Below are positions 1 to 8,708 of a stretch of DNA of 64,000 nt, piece after piece (the stretch's first letter is position 1; every line of letters begins with the position of its first letter). Origin of the DNA: Mannheimia granulomatis (GTDB lineage Bacteria > Pseudomonadota > Gammaproteobacteria > Enterobacterales > Pasteurellaceae); contig NZ_CP016614.1 in assembly GCF_013377255.1 (NCBI RefSeq), forward strand, positions 680,001-744,000, given 5' to 3'. The position numbers and the translations under genes are program-made. Below the pieces are notes generated by a model. That model was given only the letters and a program-made list of their open reading frames with translations, had not been told where the DNA came from and ran no database searches.

Positions 1-1485
1 TTTATGCCATTGCCCCCGACCGTTTAAATTAACTTTGCTGTTAAAGGCTTTGAGAGTGGAATTTCCCCAAATTCTCCAGCTCCAGTTGTCTTGAAGGAGA
101 GCAAGCTGTGGGGCATTTTGGAAGAAATCTAATGCTCCGGCTTTAAAATTATTCGCATAGCCGTCTAAATGGAAGTTGATATTTTTAAAGTCGGGGCTTT
201 CGCCTTTTAAAATGGCATATAAACGACCGTGGATGCCGTATTTATCGACTTGTAATCCTGCAAGTGGAAAACGTAAATCTTCAATGGTTAAGTAACGCTC
301 TTTGCCGGTAAGTCGCAGTAGAGAAGAAGGCAGAAATTTTAGCCTTAGATCGTCAAATTTACCTTGTAAATCTAAAGGAATACTACTGTATAAAATAAAA
401 TTCCCATGTTTAATGTTCCCGGTTAATCGTATTGGTAGTGTTAAGCTTTCTTGATTGACTTCACCTCCTTCACTTGAAATCACGATATTGCCTTTTCCCC
501 ATCTATTTTGGGAAAGCAGGCTTATTCGTACCGCAGTTTTTATTGGGAACATATTCTCTAACTGCAATGTTTCGGGGGTGAATTTAGCACTAATAAAACC
601 GTGAAATGGAAATTGTTCTATTAAGCTCCAGTCAAAACGCCCCTGTTTTATTTCTAGATTTTTCCCGTCAAAGAGAAACGGAAAATCGAATTTATCATTT
701 TCTGAGCCAGCCAAATTAAGTTGCCAATTTCCTTCTAGTTGTTGTGCAGTATTTTGTTGCCAAGTTAGGGTTGAGGTTCCGCTTTGTAAGGCCGCATTTG
801 AGATAATTTCATCAGACAATTGCCATTGGTATTTAGCTGAAAGCTTAGGGGGAAGTTGGCTTAAATCATCTTTGAGCTGAGCAGAGAAGTTTAATTTGTG
901 TTGTTCTTTTTCATTAGGGTGGTAAGTTAATTCGGCATTCAGTTGTTCATTTGCAAAATTTGCCGAGAAGTTGACCGCTTGTTGCTGTAAAGACGCAGTA
1001 ATACTTTGATTTAACGAGGCAATATGGAATGCAGTAGGTTTGCTTAATAAGGCATTTAGTCGAGGCGATAAGTTTTCAGGCAAATTGACCCATGTTAAGG
1101 CATGAATACTGGCCTCGCCATTGGGAATAAGGGCTAATAAGGCTTTTAGTGATGTACCGGAATTATTACTTTGCGTTTGTGGTAACTGCGATAAGCATTG
1201 GTAGTCAACTTTTATGTTTTCGATAGATAAATGCTGTTTTTTAATCCAAGTAACGGCACTGTTATCCATGCTAATCAGCGGGCAATTTTGGTAGGAAAGC
1301 TTAAAGTAAGGCAACGATGCCCTCTGCCAGCCAGGGGTTAAACCTTTAGTTAATTGAATTTGCCATCCTTTAGGTAAAAGCCAATTAAGCGTAGTGCCGA
1401 GCATTGGGCTGGACATAAGCACAGCAATCGCTGTCATTAACATGACCGCGAGAATGCCAAGAATGCCTAATGTCCGTTTCATCAT
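1..1485 (-). CDS. ydbH: YdbH family protein, partial (C-terminus outside window)
   Basis: The reading frame is open from the ATG at 1485 (or 1482) to the window edge, giving the first 495 residues. Residues 1-25 form a hydrophobic N-terminal anchor (MMKRTLGILGILAVM...). I recognise E. coli YdbH-like stretches: a DYQCLSQLPQTQ segment near the start, and HLDGYANNF followed by WSWRIWG near residues 445-475. YdbH belongs to the AsmA-like/TamB-type bridge proteins that help move phospholipids between inner and outer membrane; that role is family knowledge. The gene starts 2 bases after the stop of the upstream membrane protein gene, so the two are probably co-transcribed. The E. coli protein is near 880 residues, so roughly half is missing here only because the window ends. 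Confidence 0.85.
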   Translation of the reverse strand, partial: MMKRTLGILGILAVMLMTAIAVLMSSPMLGTTLNWLLPKGWQIQLTKGLTPGWQRASLPYFKLSYQNCPLISMDNSAVTWIKKQHLSIENIKVDYQCLSQLPQTQSNNSGTSLKALLALIPNGEASIHALTWVNLPENLSPRLNALLSKPTAFHIASLNQSITASLQQQAVNFSANFANEQLNAELTYHPNEKEQHKLNFSAQLKDDLSQLPPKLSAKYQWQLSDEIISNAALQSGTSTLTWQQNTAQQLEGNWQLNLAGSENDKFDFPFLFDGKNLEIKQGRFDWSLIEQFPFHGFISAKFTPETLQLENMFPIKTAVRISLLSQNRWGKGNIVISSEGGEVNQESLTLPIRLTGNIKHGNFILYSSIPLDLQGKFDDLRLKFLPSSLLRLTGKERYLTIEDLRFPLAGLQVDKYGIHGRLYAILKGESPDFKNINFHLDGYANNFKAGALDFFQNAPQLALLQDNWSWRIWGNSTLKAFNSKVNLNGRGQWHK

Positions 1486-1487
1486 AA

Positions 1488-2303
1488 TTAAATGATATTA
1501 GTAAAGGGATATAAAATCGCAAGGAAAGTTGCTACTGTCCAAGCGGTTGGATTTTTAATGTTTTTTCCCAATAGTAGCCACGCGAGCATTGCCAGCACCA
1601 CAAATTGTACTGCAAAGTAGATAGCAAATGGGGTGAGTGACATTTCAGGCATAATTTGCAGATGTTGATAGAGTACGAATGCCGTCCAGCAATAATTGAG
1701 TACCAGCACAATTAATGCTATTTTGACCAACAATTTTAGGAAAACTTCTAAACGACTTTTTGCTAACATTAAATACCAGCCGGCGAGTAAAATGCCGAGC
1801 AGAATTTGAGCAAAGTTGTTGGCTCGAATACCATTAAATAAAGAGGGAATTTCAAACCAATAGACTGCGAGGTATTGAATAATGCCAACAGTAACAATAG
1901 CGAATCCGCAATACATTAAGGTGTTATATAGGCTCTCATCCTGCGGTAGGCGGAAGTAAATTAAACATAAAAAGATCGCCGCAATGTTAGCGATAGCAAG
2001 TGGATTGTGCTTAGGGGTAAAGCCTATTGAATAAATAAAGTTACCGATAGCAAAAATCAGCAAGAAAGGCAGGATAAAGGTTAAGCGGCTACTTTGCCCA
2101 CGGCAGATTTCCCCTTTCCATAGCACAATAAAGCTGATTAAAGCGGTAATGAAGATAGCTAATAAATAAGGTGAAATAAAAATAGAATTTGTTGGTGCAG
2201 CGTAAAAATTTAAAGCCATCTCGATAAATAGCATTAATACCATTGGCAGAGCCGCATGGGTAGCAATTTCAAGTTTTGACGGCGTATCGTGAGCGTGAGC
2301 CAT
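1488..2303 (-). CDS. Hypothetical polytopic membrane protein
   Basis: I do not recognise this 271-residue protein. It is almost entirely hydrophobic, with about eight likely membrane helices separated by short polar loops and no visible catalytic motif. The frame extends upstream to a TTG at 2315, but I chose the ATG at 2303 (MAHAHDTP...) because a GGGA sequence lies about 8 bases before it. It precedes ydbH with only 2 bases between stop and start, which suggests an operon and perhaps a cell-envelope role, but that is context only. It is divergent from gloA, with a 90-base gap holding both promoters. Confidence 0.75.
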   Translation of the reverse strand: MAHAHDTPSKLEIATHAALPMVLMLFIEMALNFYAAPTNSIFISPYLLAIFITALISFIVLWKGEICRGQSSRLTFILPFLLIFAIGNFIYSIGFTPKHNPLAIANIAAIFLCLIYFRLPQDESLYNTLMYCGFAIVTVGIIQYLAVYWFEIPSLFNGIRANNFAQILLGILLAGWYLMLAKSRLEVFLKLLVKIALIVLVLNYCWTAFVLYQHLQIMPEMSLTPFAIYFAVQFVVLAMLAWLLLGKNIKNPTAWTVATFLAILYPFTNII

Positions 2304-2394
2304 AAATAATCCCAAAAGGTTTAAAGAAAAATGATTTTAGGACAAGATTATGCCATAATAATAGCCGTTTTTTAACTTCAAGAGGGCATAAGAA

Positions 2395-2802
2395 ATGCGA
2401 ATTTTACATACTATGTTACGTGTGGGCGATTTAGAGCGTTCTATTAAATTTTACACTGAAGTTTTAGGGATGCGTTTATTGCGTAGAAGTGAGAATGAGC
2501 AATATAAATACACTTTAGCATTTTTGGGCTATGCTGATGAGAGTGAAAGTGCTGTTATTGAGTTAACTTATAACTGGGGTGTGGATAAATACGAACTGGG
2601 CACAGCTTATGGTCATATTGCATTAGGTGTGGATGATATTTACGCCACTATTGAATCTATACGTGCTGCCGGTGGCAAAATTACCCGCGAGCCGGGCCCT
2701 GTTTTAGGGGGCAAAACCGTTATTGCATTCGCAGAAGACCCGGACGGTTATAAAATTGAATTTATTGAAAATAAAAACGCACAAGCAGCATTAGGTAACT
2801 AA
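2395..2802 (+). CDS. gloA: Lactoylglutathione lyase (glyoxalase I)
   Basis: A 135-residue cytoplasmic enzyme that converts the hemithioacetal of methylglyoxal and glutathione to S-lactoylglutathione. All four metal ligands known from E. coli GloA are present at the same positions: His5, Glu56, His74 and Glu122. It is a VOC-fold protein of two beta-alpha-beta-beta-beta modules, and the length matches the bacterial Ni/Co-type enzyme. The gene is followed by a paired uptake signal that can act as a terminator before rnt. Confidence 0.95.
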   Translation: MRILHTMLRVGDLERSIKFYTEVLGMRLLRRSENEQYKYTLAFLGYADESESAVIELTYNWGVDKYELGTAYGHIALGVDDIYATIESIRAAGGKITREPGPVLGGKTVIAFAEDPDGYKIEFIENKNAQAALGN

Positions 2803-2822
2803 TTTTTGCACATGGTTGTGTG

Positions 2823-2880
2823 ACAAGCGGTCGGATTTGTTTGAAAATTTGCAAAAATTTTCGCTAATCAGACCGCTTGT
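2823..2880. terminator. Inverted uptake-signal pair, probable terminator between gloA and rnt
   Basis: ACAAGCGGTC at 2823-2832 is mirrored by GACCGCTTGT at 2871-2880. A second inner stem, GAAAATTT/AAATTTTC, lies at 2843-2862. Two DNA uptake signals facing each other after a gene often double as terminators in Pasteurellaceae. The following T run is short, so termination may be weak and rnt may be partly co-transcribed with gloA. Confidence 0.6.
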
Positions 2881-2905
2881 AGTTTAAATTGATGAAGAAA
2901 AGAAG

Positions 2906-3556
2906 ATGGAAAAAACAGCGGAACAAGTCGATTATAAATTATTAAAAAATCGTTTTCGGGGCTACTTGCCTGTAGTAATTGATGTTGAAACAGCAGGGTT
3001 AAATGCACAGACAGACGCATTATTAGAGCTTGCGGCGATTACGGTGAAAATGGATGAGGAAGGCTATTTAGTGCCTGATCAGAAATGCCACTTCCATATC
3101 AAGCCTTTTGAAGGAGCGAATATTAACCCCGAATCGCTGAAGTTTAACGGTATTGATATTGATAACCCACTGCGTGGTGCGGTAGCAGAAAATATTGCGA
3201 TTCCCGAAATGTTTAAAATGGTTCGTAAGGCAATGAAGGAGCAGGGTTGCCAGCGTGCAGTGATAGTTGCTCATAATGCGGCTTTTGACCAAGGCTTTAT
3301 ACAAGCTGCGGTGAAGCGTATTAATGCTAAACGTGATCCGTTTCACCCTTTTGCCATGTTTGATACCGCAAGTCTTGCCGGTTTTATGTATGGACAAACG
3401 GTTTTAGTCAAAGCATGCCAAATGGCTAAAATTGCTTTTGATGGTCACCAAGCACATTCTGCGTTATATGATACGGAAAAAACGGCCGAATTGTTTTGTG
3501 CAATGGTCAATCGATTGAAAGATCTGGGTGGCTTTCCATTAGTTTCGCCGGAATAA
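2906..3556 (+). CDS. rnt: Ribonuclease T
   Basis: A 216-residue DEDDh 3'-5' exoribonuclease that trims tRNA 3' ends and matures other stable RNAs as a dimer. The catalytic set is visible: Asp26 and Glu28 in VIDVETAG, Asp128 in AHNAAFDQGF, His184 and Asp189 in HSALYDT. Each is shifted by three from E. coli RNase T (D23, E25, D125, H181, D186), in line with a slightly longer N-terminus. An AAGAAAAGAAG sequence precedes the ATG. In H. influenzae too, gloA and rnt are neighbours (from memory). Confidence 0.95.
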   Translation: MEKTAEQVDYKLLKNRFRGYLPVVIDVETAGLNAQTDALLELAAITVKMDEEGYLVPDQKCHFHIKPFEGANINPESLKFNGIDIDNPLRGAVAENIAIPEMFKMVRKAMKEQGCQRAVIVAHNAAFDQGFIQAAVKRINAKRDPFHPFAMFDTASLAGFMYGQTVLVKACQMAKIAFDGHQAHSALYDTEKTAELFCAMVNRLKDLGGFPLVSPE

Positions 3557-3871
3557 AGCGGTTAAACTCTTTTATTACTAGCTTAATTGAATCTGTTTTT
3601 GAGAAGTTGAAGAGTGATTAGACTTTTTAACTTTTTAGAAGCAGATTTTTTTATTGTTTATAAATTGCTTATATATACATTATAAAATGCTTTATTTCTT
3701 TGATTTAGGTAAAATATTTAACTTTTTGTCGGATTATTGTTCGTATAAAAAACTATTTTTATTAACTTTGCTAGCGAGTTCACATAATCAAAATAATCTG
3801 ATTGTTTTGTTTTTATAAAGGCGTAGCATATTGCTGTTTTAAATTAATTTACTAGATCAAGGAGACTTATT
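3557..3871. other. AT-rich non-coding gap before sdaC
   Basis: These 315 bases hold no credible reading frame. The stretch is very AT-rich and probably carries the sdaC promoter and a long 5' untranslated leader, ending in AAGGAG at about 3859. I could not fix a -35/-10 pair or a convincing regulator site. Confidence 0.6.
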
Positions 3872-5098
3872 ATGGCTATGCCATCTCAACGTTTTTCTCT
3901 AACTTGGGTGCTTAATTTATTTGGTACAGCAGTTGGAGCCGGGGTTTTATTTTTACCGATTAATGCCGGTATGGGAGGATTTTATCCACTTGTTATCATG
4001 ACCTTATTAGTGGGGCCTATGACTTATTTAGCACACCGTGGGTTAACACGTTTTGTACTATCTTCAAAGCATGAAGGGAGTGATATTACTGAAGTTGTGC
4101 GTGAACATTTTGGCGATAAAGCAGGTAAATTAATTACACTGCTTTATTTCTTTGCGATTTTTCCGATTTTATTAATTTATGGGGTGGGGATTACCAATAC
4201 CGTTAGTTCTTTTATTGAAAACCAACTTCAGCTAACAGCACCACCTAGAGTGATTTTATCGTTTATCTTAATTGCAGCAATGATTGGTGTGATGTTATTA
4301 AGTGAACAAGTGATGTTAAAAATCACCGCTTGGTTAGTTTATCCGCTAGTCTTTATTTTATTTGGACTATCGATTTATCTTATTCCTGAATGGAATGGTG
4401 CGGCATTAAAACAGATGCCGACAACAGGCGATTTTTTAACGACACTTTGGTTGACCATTCCGGTATTGGTTTTTGCTTTTAACCATTCCCCTGCAATTTC
4501 ATCTTTTGCACTCTCGCAGCAAAATTTCTATAAAGATAGCAATAAAGCAGAAATTGAGGCAAGTAAGGTATTACGTTCAACAGCCTTTATTTTAGTATTA
4601 TTTGTGATGTTCTTCGTGTTTAGCTGTGTGCTTACACTCACGCCTGAAGAATTGGCCCAAGCAAAAGTACAAAATATTTCGATTTTGTCTTATTTAGCGA
4701 ATAAATTTGATAATCCGATTATTTCCTATTTTGGTCCTTTCGTTGCCTTTTTAGCAATCGGTAGCTCATTCTTCGGGCATTACTTAGGGGCTCGTGAGGG
4801 ATTAGAAGGATTAGTCAACCAAATGCGTGAGCACCCGATTGAACCAAGCAAATTCCGTAAAATTACTGCGGTGGTTTTTTTAGTCGTCTTATGGATTGTC
4901 GCAACGATTAACCCAAGTATTTTAGGTTTTATTGAAAGTTTAGGTGGACCTATTATTGCGATGATTCTGTTTATTATGCCTGTTTATGCGGTTTACAAAG
5001 TGCCGGCATTAGCTCGCTTTAAAAATCTATTTAGTAATGCTTTTGTTTTTGTAATGGGCTGTATAGCTATTTCAGCGATAGTGTACGGATTACTTTAA
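3872..5098 (+). CDS. sdaC: Serine transporter (HAAAP family), SdaC-like
   Basis: A 408-residue integral membrane protein with about eleven helices, of the hydroxy and aromatic amino acid permease family, which takes up serine (or threonine) with protons. The N-terminal GTAVGAGVLFLPINAGMGG region is the family's substrate-binding signature on helix 1, and an HxPAISSF-like segment (NHSPAISSF) follows near residue 205. Directly downstream is the serine deaminase gene, which supports serine as the substrate: import followed by conversion to pyruvate. AAGGAGAC sits 8 bases before the ATG. Threonine transport (TdcC-like) is the main alternative. Confidence 0.88.
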   Translation: MAMPSQRFSLTWVLNLFGTAVGAGVLFLPINAGMGGFYPLVIMTLLVGPMTYLAHRGLTRFVLSSKHEGSDITEVVREHFGDKAGKLITLLYFFAIFPILLIYGVGITNTVSSFIENQLQLTAPPRVILSFILIAAMIGVMLLSEQVMLKITAWLVYPLVFILFGLSIYLIPEWNGAALKQMPTTGDFLTTLWLTIPVLVFAFNHSPAISSFALSQQNFYKDSNKAEIEASKVLRSTAFILVLFVMFFVFSCVLTLTPEELAQAKVQNISILSYLANKFDNPIISYFGPFVAFLAIGSSFFGHYLGAREGLEGLVNQMREHPIEPSKFRKITAVVFLVVLWIVATINPSILGFIESLGGPIIAMILFIMPVYAVYKVPALARFKNLFSNAFVFVMGCIAISAIVYGLL

Positions 5099-5148
5099 TC
5101 CATGTAGAATGACGCCCTTATTTTTATTATTTATTTAAGTATGTGTTT

Positions 5149-6525
5149 ATGATTAGTGTTTTTGATATGTTTAAGGTGGGAATCGGACCGTCCAGTTCCC
5201 ATACTGTTGGGCCGATGAAAGCGGCGAAAGAATTTGTTGATGACTTACTTAATCGTAAATTTTTAGCAAAAATTGACCGCTTGCGTGTTGATGTTTATGG
5301 CTCTCTCTCGTTAACAGGACGTGGGCATAATACAGATACTGCTATTATTATGGGGCTAATGGGCTACCTTCCGCATAATGTTGATATTGAACGTATTGAG
5401 CAAACCGTCGCTGATTTAAAATCAACTAAGCAGTTAACCTTAGCTGAAAATAGTCAGCAGCCGAAAGTAATTACTTTTGATTTCTTTGAGGATATGCCTT
5501 TTCATCGTGATTTTTTACCGCTACACGAAAATGGCGTTAAGTTTAGTGCTTTTGAGGGGCAAAATTTACTCTTTGAAAATACTTATTACTCCATTGGTGG
5601 TGGTTTTATTGTCGATGAGGCGAACTTTGGCAAAGTCCAAGAAAGTGCGATAACAGTACCTTTTCCTTATAAAAATGCAGCAGACCTATTGGCACATTGT
5701 AGCGAAAATGGCTTACCGCTTTCTTCTGTGGTGTGGAAAAATGAATTAGCCCTTCACAGTAAAGAAGAAATTTCTGCCTATTTGGCTAAAATTTGGCAAA
5801 CGATGGAAGCTTGTATCCAACGAGGTATACATACCGAAGGGTTATTACCCGGACCAATAAAAGTGGCTCGCCGTGCTTGCTCATTACGTCGTACATTGGA
5901 GGCAAACAGTAAGTTTAATATTGACCCGATGCAGATTATTGACTGGGTAAATATGTTTGCCTTAGCGGTAAATGAAGAAAATGCGGCGGGGGGAAGAGTG
6001 GTTACTGCTCCGACTAACGGTGCTTGTGGCATTGTGCCTGCAGTTTTGGCGTATTATGAAAAATTTATTTCCCCACTTAATACCGAAACAATAGAGCGCT
6101 ATTTGCTTACAGCAAGTGTAATTGGTTCACTTTATAAGATGAATGCCTCCATTTCCGGTGCAGAGGTAGGATGTCAAGGCGAAGTTGGTGTTGCGTGTTC
6201 AATGGCAGCGGCTGCTTTAACCGAAATTATGGGGGGAACAGCAGATCAGGTTTGTATGGCTGCTGAAATCGGGATGGAGCATAATCTAGGATTAACTTGC
6301 GATCCTGTGGGCGGACAGGTACAGGTGCCTTGTATTGAGCGAAATGCAATTGCATCAGTGAAAGCAATTAATGCCAGCCGTATGGCTTTACGTCGTACAA
6401 CCCGTCCACAAGTGAGCTTGGATAAGGTTATCGAAACGATGTATGAAACAGGTAAGGATATGAATGCGAAATACCGTGAGACCTCCACCGGTGGTTTAGC
6501 TATAAAAATATTACCTTGTGATTAA
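5149..6525 (+). CDS. sdaA: L-serine ammonia-lyase (L-serine dehydratase)
   Basis: An iron-sulphur enzyme of 458 residues that deaminates L-serine to pyruvate and ammonia. GPSSSHTVGP at residues 13-22 is the N-terminal family signature. The conserved C-terminal cysteines (GACGIVPA, GCQGEVGVACSM, LTCDPVGG) fit the 4Fe-4S ligands and active-site loop. The frame can be opened 6 bases earlier at a GTG, but the ATG at 5149 gives the usual N-terminus MISVFDMF. It forms an operon with sdaC (50-base gap) and ends in a strong bidirectional terminator. Confidence 0.95.
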   Translation: MISVFDMFKVGIGPSSSHTVGPMKAAKEFVDDLLNRKFLAKIDRLRVDVYGSLSLTGRGHNTDTAIIMGLMGYLPHNVDIERIEQTVADLKSTKQLTLAENSQQPKVITFDFFEDMPFHRDFLPLHENGVKFSAFEGQNLLFENTYYSIGGGFIVDEANFGKVQESAITVPFPYKNAADLLAHCSENGLPLSSVVWKNELALHSKEEISAYLAKIWQTMEACIQRGIHTEGLLPGPIKVARRACSLRRTLEANSKFNIDPMQIIDWVNMFALAVNEENAAGGRVVTAPTNGACGIVPAVLAYYEKFISPLNTETIERYLLTASVIGSLYKMNASISGAEVGCQGEVGVACSMAAAALTEIMGGTADQVCMAAEIGMEHNLGLTCDPVGGQVQVPCIERNAIASVKAINASRMALRRTTRPQVSLDKVIETMYETGKDMNAKYRETSTGGLAIKILPCD

Positions 6526-6530
6526 AACAA

Positions 6531-6561
6531 AAAAATCCACTTTCATTGAAAGTGGATTTTT
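6531..6561. terminator. Bidirectional terminator between sdaA and fis
   Basis: A 15-base near-perfect stem (AAAAATCCACTTTCA and its complement) with one central base, flanked by A and T runs. It can serve sdaA on the plus strand and fis on the minus strand. Confidence 0.85.
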
Positions 6562-6581
6562 TATTCGGATTTAAATGGTAA

Positions 6582-6878
6582 TTAACCCATACCGTATTTT
6601 TTTAATTTTTTGCGTAATGTACCACGGTTGATACCGAGCATTGTTGCAGCACGAGTTTGGTTACCACGTGTATATTGCATCACCATATCTAACATCGGGT
6701 GTTCGATCTCAGATAATACTAATTCGTATAATTCTGTTGGATCTTCGCCATTTAATTGAGATAAATAGTTTTTTAATGCAGCTTTCACATTGTCACGAAG
6801 CGGTTTGCTGACTTGCTGTGCTTGTGCATTTAACATGGTTACTGTTAATGGGTTTTGTGTAGGTTGTTGCTCTAACAT
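6582..6878 (-). CDS. fis: DNA-binding protein Fis
   Basis: A 98-residue nucleoid-associated protein that bends DNA and modulates rRNA promoters and recombination. The C-terminal helix-turn-helix (GNQTRAATMLGINRGTLRKK, residues 74-93) is nearly the canonical Fis sequence, and length equals the E. coli protein. It lies 31 bases downstream of dusB on the same strand, the conserved dusB-fis operon. Confidence 0.96.
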   Translation of the reverse strand: MLEQQPTQNPLTVTMLNAQAQQVSKPLRDNVKAALKNYLSQLNGEDPTELYELVLSEIEHPMLDMVMQYTRGNQTRAATMLGINRGTLRKKLKKYGMG

Positions 6879-6909
6879 TTTTTTCTATCCAACGTTTATT
6901 CTTAAGATT

Positions 6910-7872
6910 CTAACGAATCGATTTAACAAAATCTTCTAATGCATTAAGTTGCTCGTGAGTCGAGCTTAATGTATTAAAAGTGCGTTTAAAATTTGATTCC
7001 GGCTGTAATTGTTCAATGTACCAACCAACATGTTTTCTTGCGATTCGATAACCTTTTTCTTCACCATAAAAGAGGTGCAGGTCTTCAATATGCTTAAACA
7101 TTAATTGATATTTTTCATCTTTGGTCAAGCTTGAATATTGTCCGGTTTCAAAAAAATCATTAATTTCCTTAAATAACCAAGGATTCCCAAAACTGCCCCT
7201 ACCAATCATGACCGCATCGGCATGAGTATAGTCAAGGACAAACTTTGCCTTGTCTGCAGAGGTAATATCTCCATTAGCTATTACAGGGATTGAAATTGCT
7301 TGCTTTACCGCTTTGACACTCTCATATTCAGCCTCGCCATTGAATAAACAGCTGCGAGTACGTCCATGAATAGTTAATGCAGCAATACCTGCTTGCTCTG
7401 CGATTTTAGCAATTTGAAGACAATTTCTATTTTCCGGATCCCAGCCTGTTCTAATTTTTAGCGTTACAGGCACATTCACAGCATTCACTACAGCATCTAA
7501 TATTTGAGCGACTAATTCCGGTTCACGTAGCAGAGCGGAGCCTGCCATTTTTTTATTGACCTTTTTCGCCGGGCAGCCCATATTAATATCAATAATATCG
7601 GCACCATACTCAACATTTATTTTTGCAGCTTCAGCCATTTCAGCCGGATCTGATCCTGCAATTTGTACAGCATTGATACCGATTTCTTCATGATGTGCTA
7701 AACGCAATCTTGATTTTTCAGTATGCCATACATCAGGGTTAGTGGACATCATTTCTGAAAAGGTTAAGCCTGCACCAAGTTGGTGGCATAAACGCCGAAA
7801 AGGTTGGTCAGTAATACCTGCCATAGGTGCAAGGAAAATACGGTTTTTTATTACATATTGTCCTATTTGCAT
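6910..7872 (-). CDS. dusB: tRNA-dihydrouridine synthase B
   Basis: A 320-residue FMN enzyme that reduces uridine to dihydrouridine in tRNA. The N-terminal RIFLAPMAGITDQPFRRL motif, the INMGCPAKKV segment with the catalytic cysteine (near residue 100), and the VMIGRGSFGNPWLF phosphate-binding motif are all present. The gene leads the dusB-fis operon, so its promoter also drives fis. Confidence 0.96.
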   Translation of the reverse strand: MQIGQYVIKNRIFLAPMAGITDQPFRRLCHQLGAGLTFSEMMSTNPDVWHTEKSRLRLAHHEEIGINAVQIAGSDPAEMAEAAKINVEYGADIIDINMGCPAKKVNKKMAGSALLREPELVAQILDAVVNAVNVPVTLKIRTGWDPENRNCLQIAKIAEQAGIAALTIHGRTRSCLFNGEAEYESVKAVKQAISIPVIANGDITSADKAKFVLDYTHADAVMIGRGSFGNPWLFKEINDFFETGQYSSLTKDEKYQLMFKHIEDLHLFYGEEKGYRIARKHVGWYIEQLQPESNFKRTFNTLSSTHEQLNALEDFVKSIR

Positions 7873-7930
7873 TTTTAACCTTTTATTAACAAATTTGAAG
7901 TAATTTTAACCAGAAATATATCCAAATAAA

Positions 7931-7952
7931 AAGTACGGCAAATACCGTACTT
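7931..7952 (-). terminator. Terminator of sixA
   Basis: An 8-base stem (AAGTACGG with CCGTACTT) and 6-base loop. On the minus strand it is followed by TTTTATTT, so it ends transcription from sixA before the dusB promoter region. Confidence 0.75.
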
Positions 7953-8092
7953 CTTATATAAGCTAATTATCAGCTTTTGCTGACTTGAGGGGGCGTATGA
8001 TACGCATTTTTTAATCATTTTGGAAGCCTATAAATTGGACAATTTGCAAAAATATTGAAAATATTTCTATTGACATCCCCAAAATAATTAAA

Positions 8093-8581
8093 TTAAGGGT
8101 ATTTAACCTGAATCAGGTTGCCTTGTGTTTGGTGCCAGTCAATTTCTGCGATGGTAGCAGTTTGAAAGGCAATATTGGCTTGATGATGAGTTAATGAGAG
8201 AGCTAGATCGAATACCAGTGGTAGATGAGAAATAACCAAAACCTGTTTTGCTCCCTCATTGCGTAAAAAGTCCAGATAGTTTTCTACCGTATATGGATTA
8301 CCATCAGGTGTGATTTCATCCCAGATTTCAGTGATAGTAGCAAAATTTTGTGAAAATTTAACCGCTTGCATACCTAAAATGAGTTGCTCAAGTGTTTGCT
8401 GAGCTCTTAAATAGGGGCTAACGATAATTTTATCTAATTGGATGTTTTGATTAATTAAATGTTGCCCTAGCCATTGCCCTTGTAATCCAATGCTTTTTAT
8501 GCCGGAGTCGGTTAAAGAACGAGCTGCATCATTCGGTGCATTAAAACCGGCTTCCCCATGTCGCATAATCCAAATATTCAT
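8093..8581 (-). CDS. sixA: Phosphohistidine phosphatase SixA
   Basis: A histidine-phosphatase-superfamily protein of 162 residues. RHGE at residues 7-10 carries the catalytic histidine, and SHLP later carries the second histidine. The E. coli enzyme removes phosphate from the ArcB HPt domain and from PTSNtr components. I chose the ATG at 8581 (MNIWIMRHGEAG) over a TTG 36 bases upstream because AAGGAG lies 6-7 bases before it and family members start here. The gene is single and divergent from pykA. Confidence 0.92.
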   Translation of the reverse strand: MNIWIMRHGEAGFNAPNDAARSLTDSGIKSIGLQGQWLGQHLINQNIQLDKIIVSPYLRAQQTLEQLILGMQAVKFSQNFATITEIWDEITPDGNPYTVENYLDFLRNEGAKQVLVISHLPLVFDLALSLTHHQANIAFQTATIAEIDWHQTQGNLIQVKYP

Positions 8582-8708
8582 CACTTTCTCCTTCTGTTTG
8601 TATTTAAACTCTTGCAATTTAAGCGTATAATGAACGCCGTTTAAAGCATAATCAATATGTTTAGAAAGATTTTAACTTATATTTCAAATTCATTTACGGA
8701 GTCAAATA